Both the position numbers and the translations under genes were made by a program. Below, one piece after another: positions 63,771 to 64,000 of a stretch of 64,000 nt of DNA; within the stretch, counting starts at the first letter, position 1; each line of letters starts with the position of its first letter. Under the pieces are notes generated by a model. The model worked only from the letters and a program-made list of their open reading frames with translations, was not told the origin of the DNA and did no database searches. Source of the stretch: Phocaeicola dorei (GTDB lineage: Bacteria; Bacteroidota; Bacteroidia; Bacteroidales; Bacteroidaceae). The stretch is from the NCBI RefSeq assembly GCF_013009555.1, contig NZ_CP046176.1, forward strand, positions 310,001-374,000. Direction: 5' to 3'.

Positions 63771-64000
63771 TTATTCTAAATTCATTCTGTACACATTGGT
63801 CTGCTTTTGTTCGAAGCCTAATTTTTGATATAGCTTGTTGGCTGCTATCCGTGTGGGGTTTGAAGTAAGCATAATAAGAGGTATGCCTTGTTCCTTCACA
63901 AACCGGACAGCGTGGGTGACCAGCTGTTTGCTGAATCCTTGTCCCCGGTATTTTTCATCCATTACGACATCTTCAATCCACGCTTTGCCGCCTGTGGGGC
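63771..64000 (-). CDS. GNAT-family N-acetyltransferase (partial, cut by window edge)
   Basis: The minus-strand frame runs off the right edge; in-frame TGGKAWIEDVVMDEKYRGQG shows that the internal ATG at 63962 is not the start. The acetyl-CoA motif is YRGQGFSKQLV, followed by LTSNPTRIAANKLYQKLGF, the usual C-terminal GNAT strand-helix. About the first half of the protein is missing from view. Confidence 0.88.
   Translation of the reverse strand, partial: PTGGKAWIEDVVMDEKYRGQGFSKQLVTHAVRFVKEQGIPLIMLTSNPTRIAANKLYQKLGFEQKQTNVYRMNLE

Noticed and set aside
1..64000. CRISPR array or Cas genes
   Set aside because: No regularly spaced repeats and no Cas-like protein were seen.

Overview
The window is a chromosomal segment of a gut Bacteroidales bacterium, most like Bacteroides or Phocaeicola. 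The evidence is the gene content: BACON, DUF4292 and DUF4374 proteins, a 614-residue IspG, a TonB receptor with a carboxypeptidase-like N-terminal domain, NBU-type mobilisation genes and ISAon1-type transposases. Promoters also fit the Bacteroidota pattern TTTG-N18..20-TAnnTTTG, and Shine-Dalgarno sites are mostly weak. No species call is made.

1-31,700 is core chromosome. A plus-strand envelope cluster (TPR protein end, DUF4292 lipoprotein, EnvC-like protein, M64 metallopeptidase) is followed by an RRM RNA-binding protein. A long minus-strand run carries rpoN, a PAP2-like membrane protein, gcvH, purE, ispG and glutaminase. Then come an M24 aminopeptidase, a glycyl-radical dehydratase with its activase (hydroxyproline dehydratase type), a nucleoside kinase, two tandem Na/Pi-type transporters, an IS256-family element with an 8-bp target duplication, two FKBP isomerases, a Sir2 protein without zinc cysteines, rubredoxin, PNPase, a thioredoxin-fold lipoprotein without cysteines, greA behind a terminator-like leader, a HIT protein and a mannose-1-phosphate guanylyltransferase.

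31,729-43,938 is an integrated mobilisable element in the 3' end of tRNA-Leu(CAA), bounded by a 15-bp direct repeat (31,800 and 43,924). Its backbone is a HTH protein, RepA-like ATPase, primase, oriT-like hairpin, MobC, relaxase, a membrane protein and a tyrosine integrase. Its AT-rich cargo is a WG-repeat protein and an adjacent pair of nuclease-like genes (PLD-type and DUF1016/PD-(D/E)XK), plus a fossil of a second DUF1016 gene. This cargo is the best candidate for an undescribed accessory or defence function.

43,939-61,578 is an accessory island with many broken genes: an ISAon1 element that has removed the end of a serine recombinase, a decayed IS21 element, acetyltransferase and membrane-protein fragments, an arsR-arsF-arsG-thioredoxin-permease operon (organoarsenical type) with two matching ArsR-like operators but frameshifted permeases, an intact xusABC-like xenosiderophore locus between two 66-bp imperfect direct repeats, and a degraded tail with a beta-barrel pseudogene and an ISAon1 remnant. 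Single-base lesions cluster here and in the IS256 element, while about 30 core genes are intact, so they look like real decay rather than random sequencing error.

61,579-64,000 returns to chromosome: a B12-binding-type radical SAM protein and two acetyltransferases on the minus strand, the last cut by the window edge.
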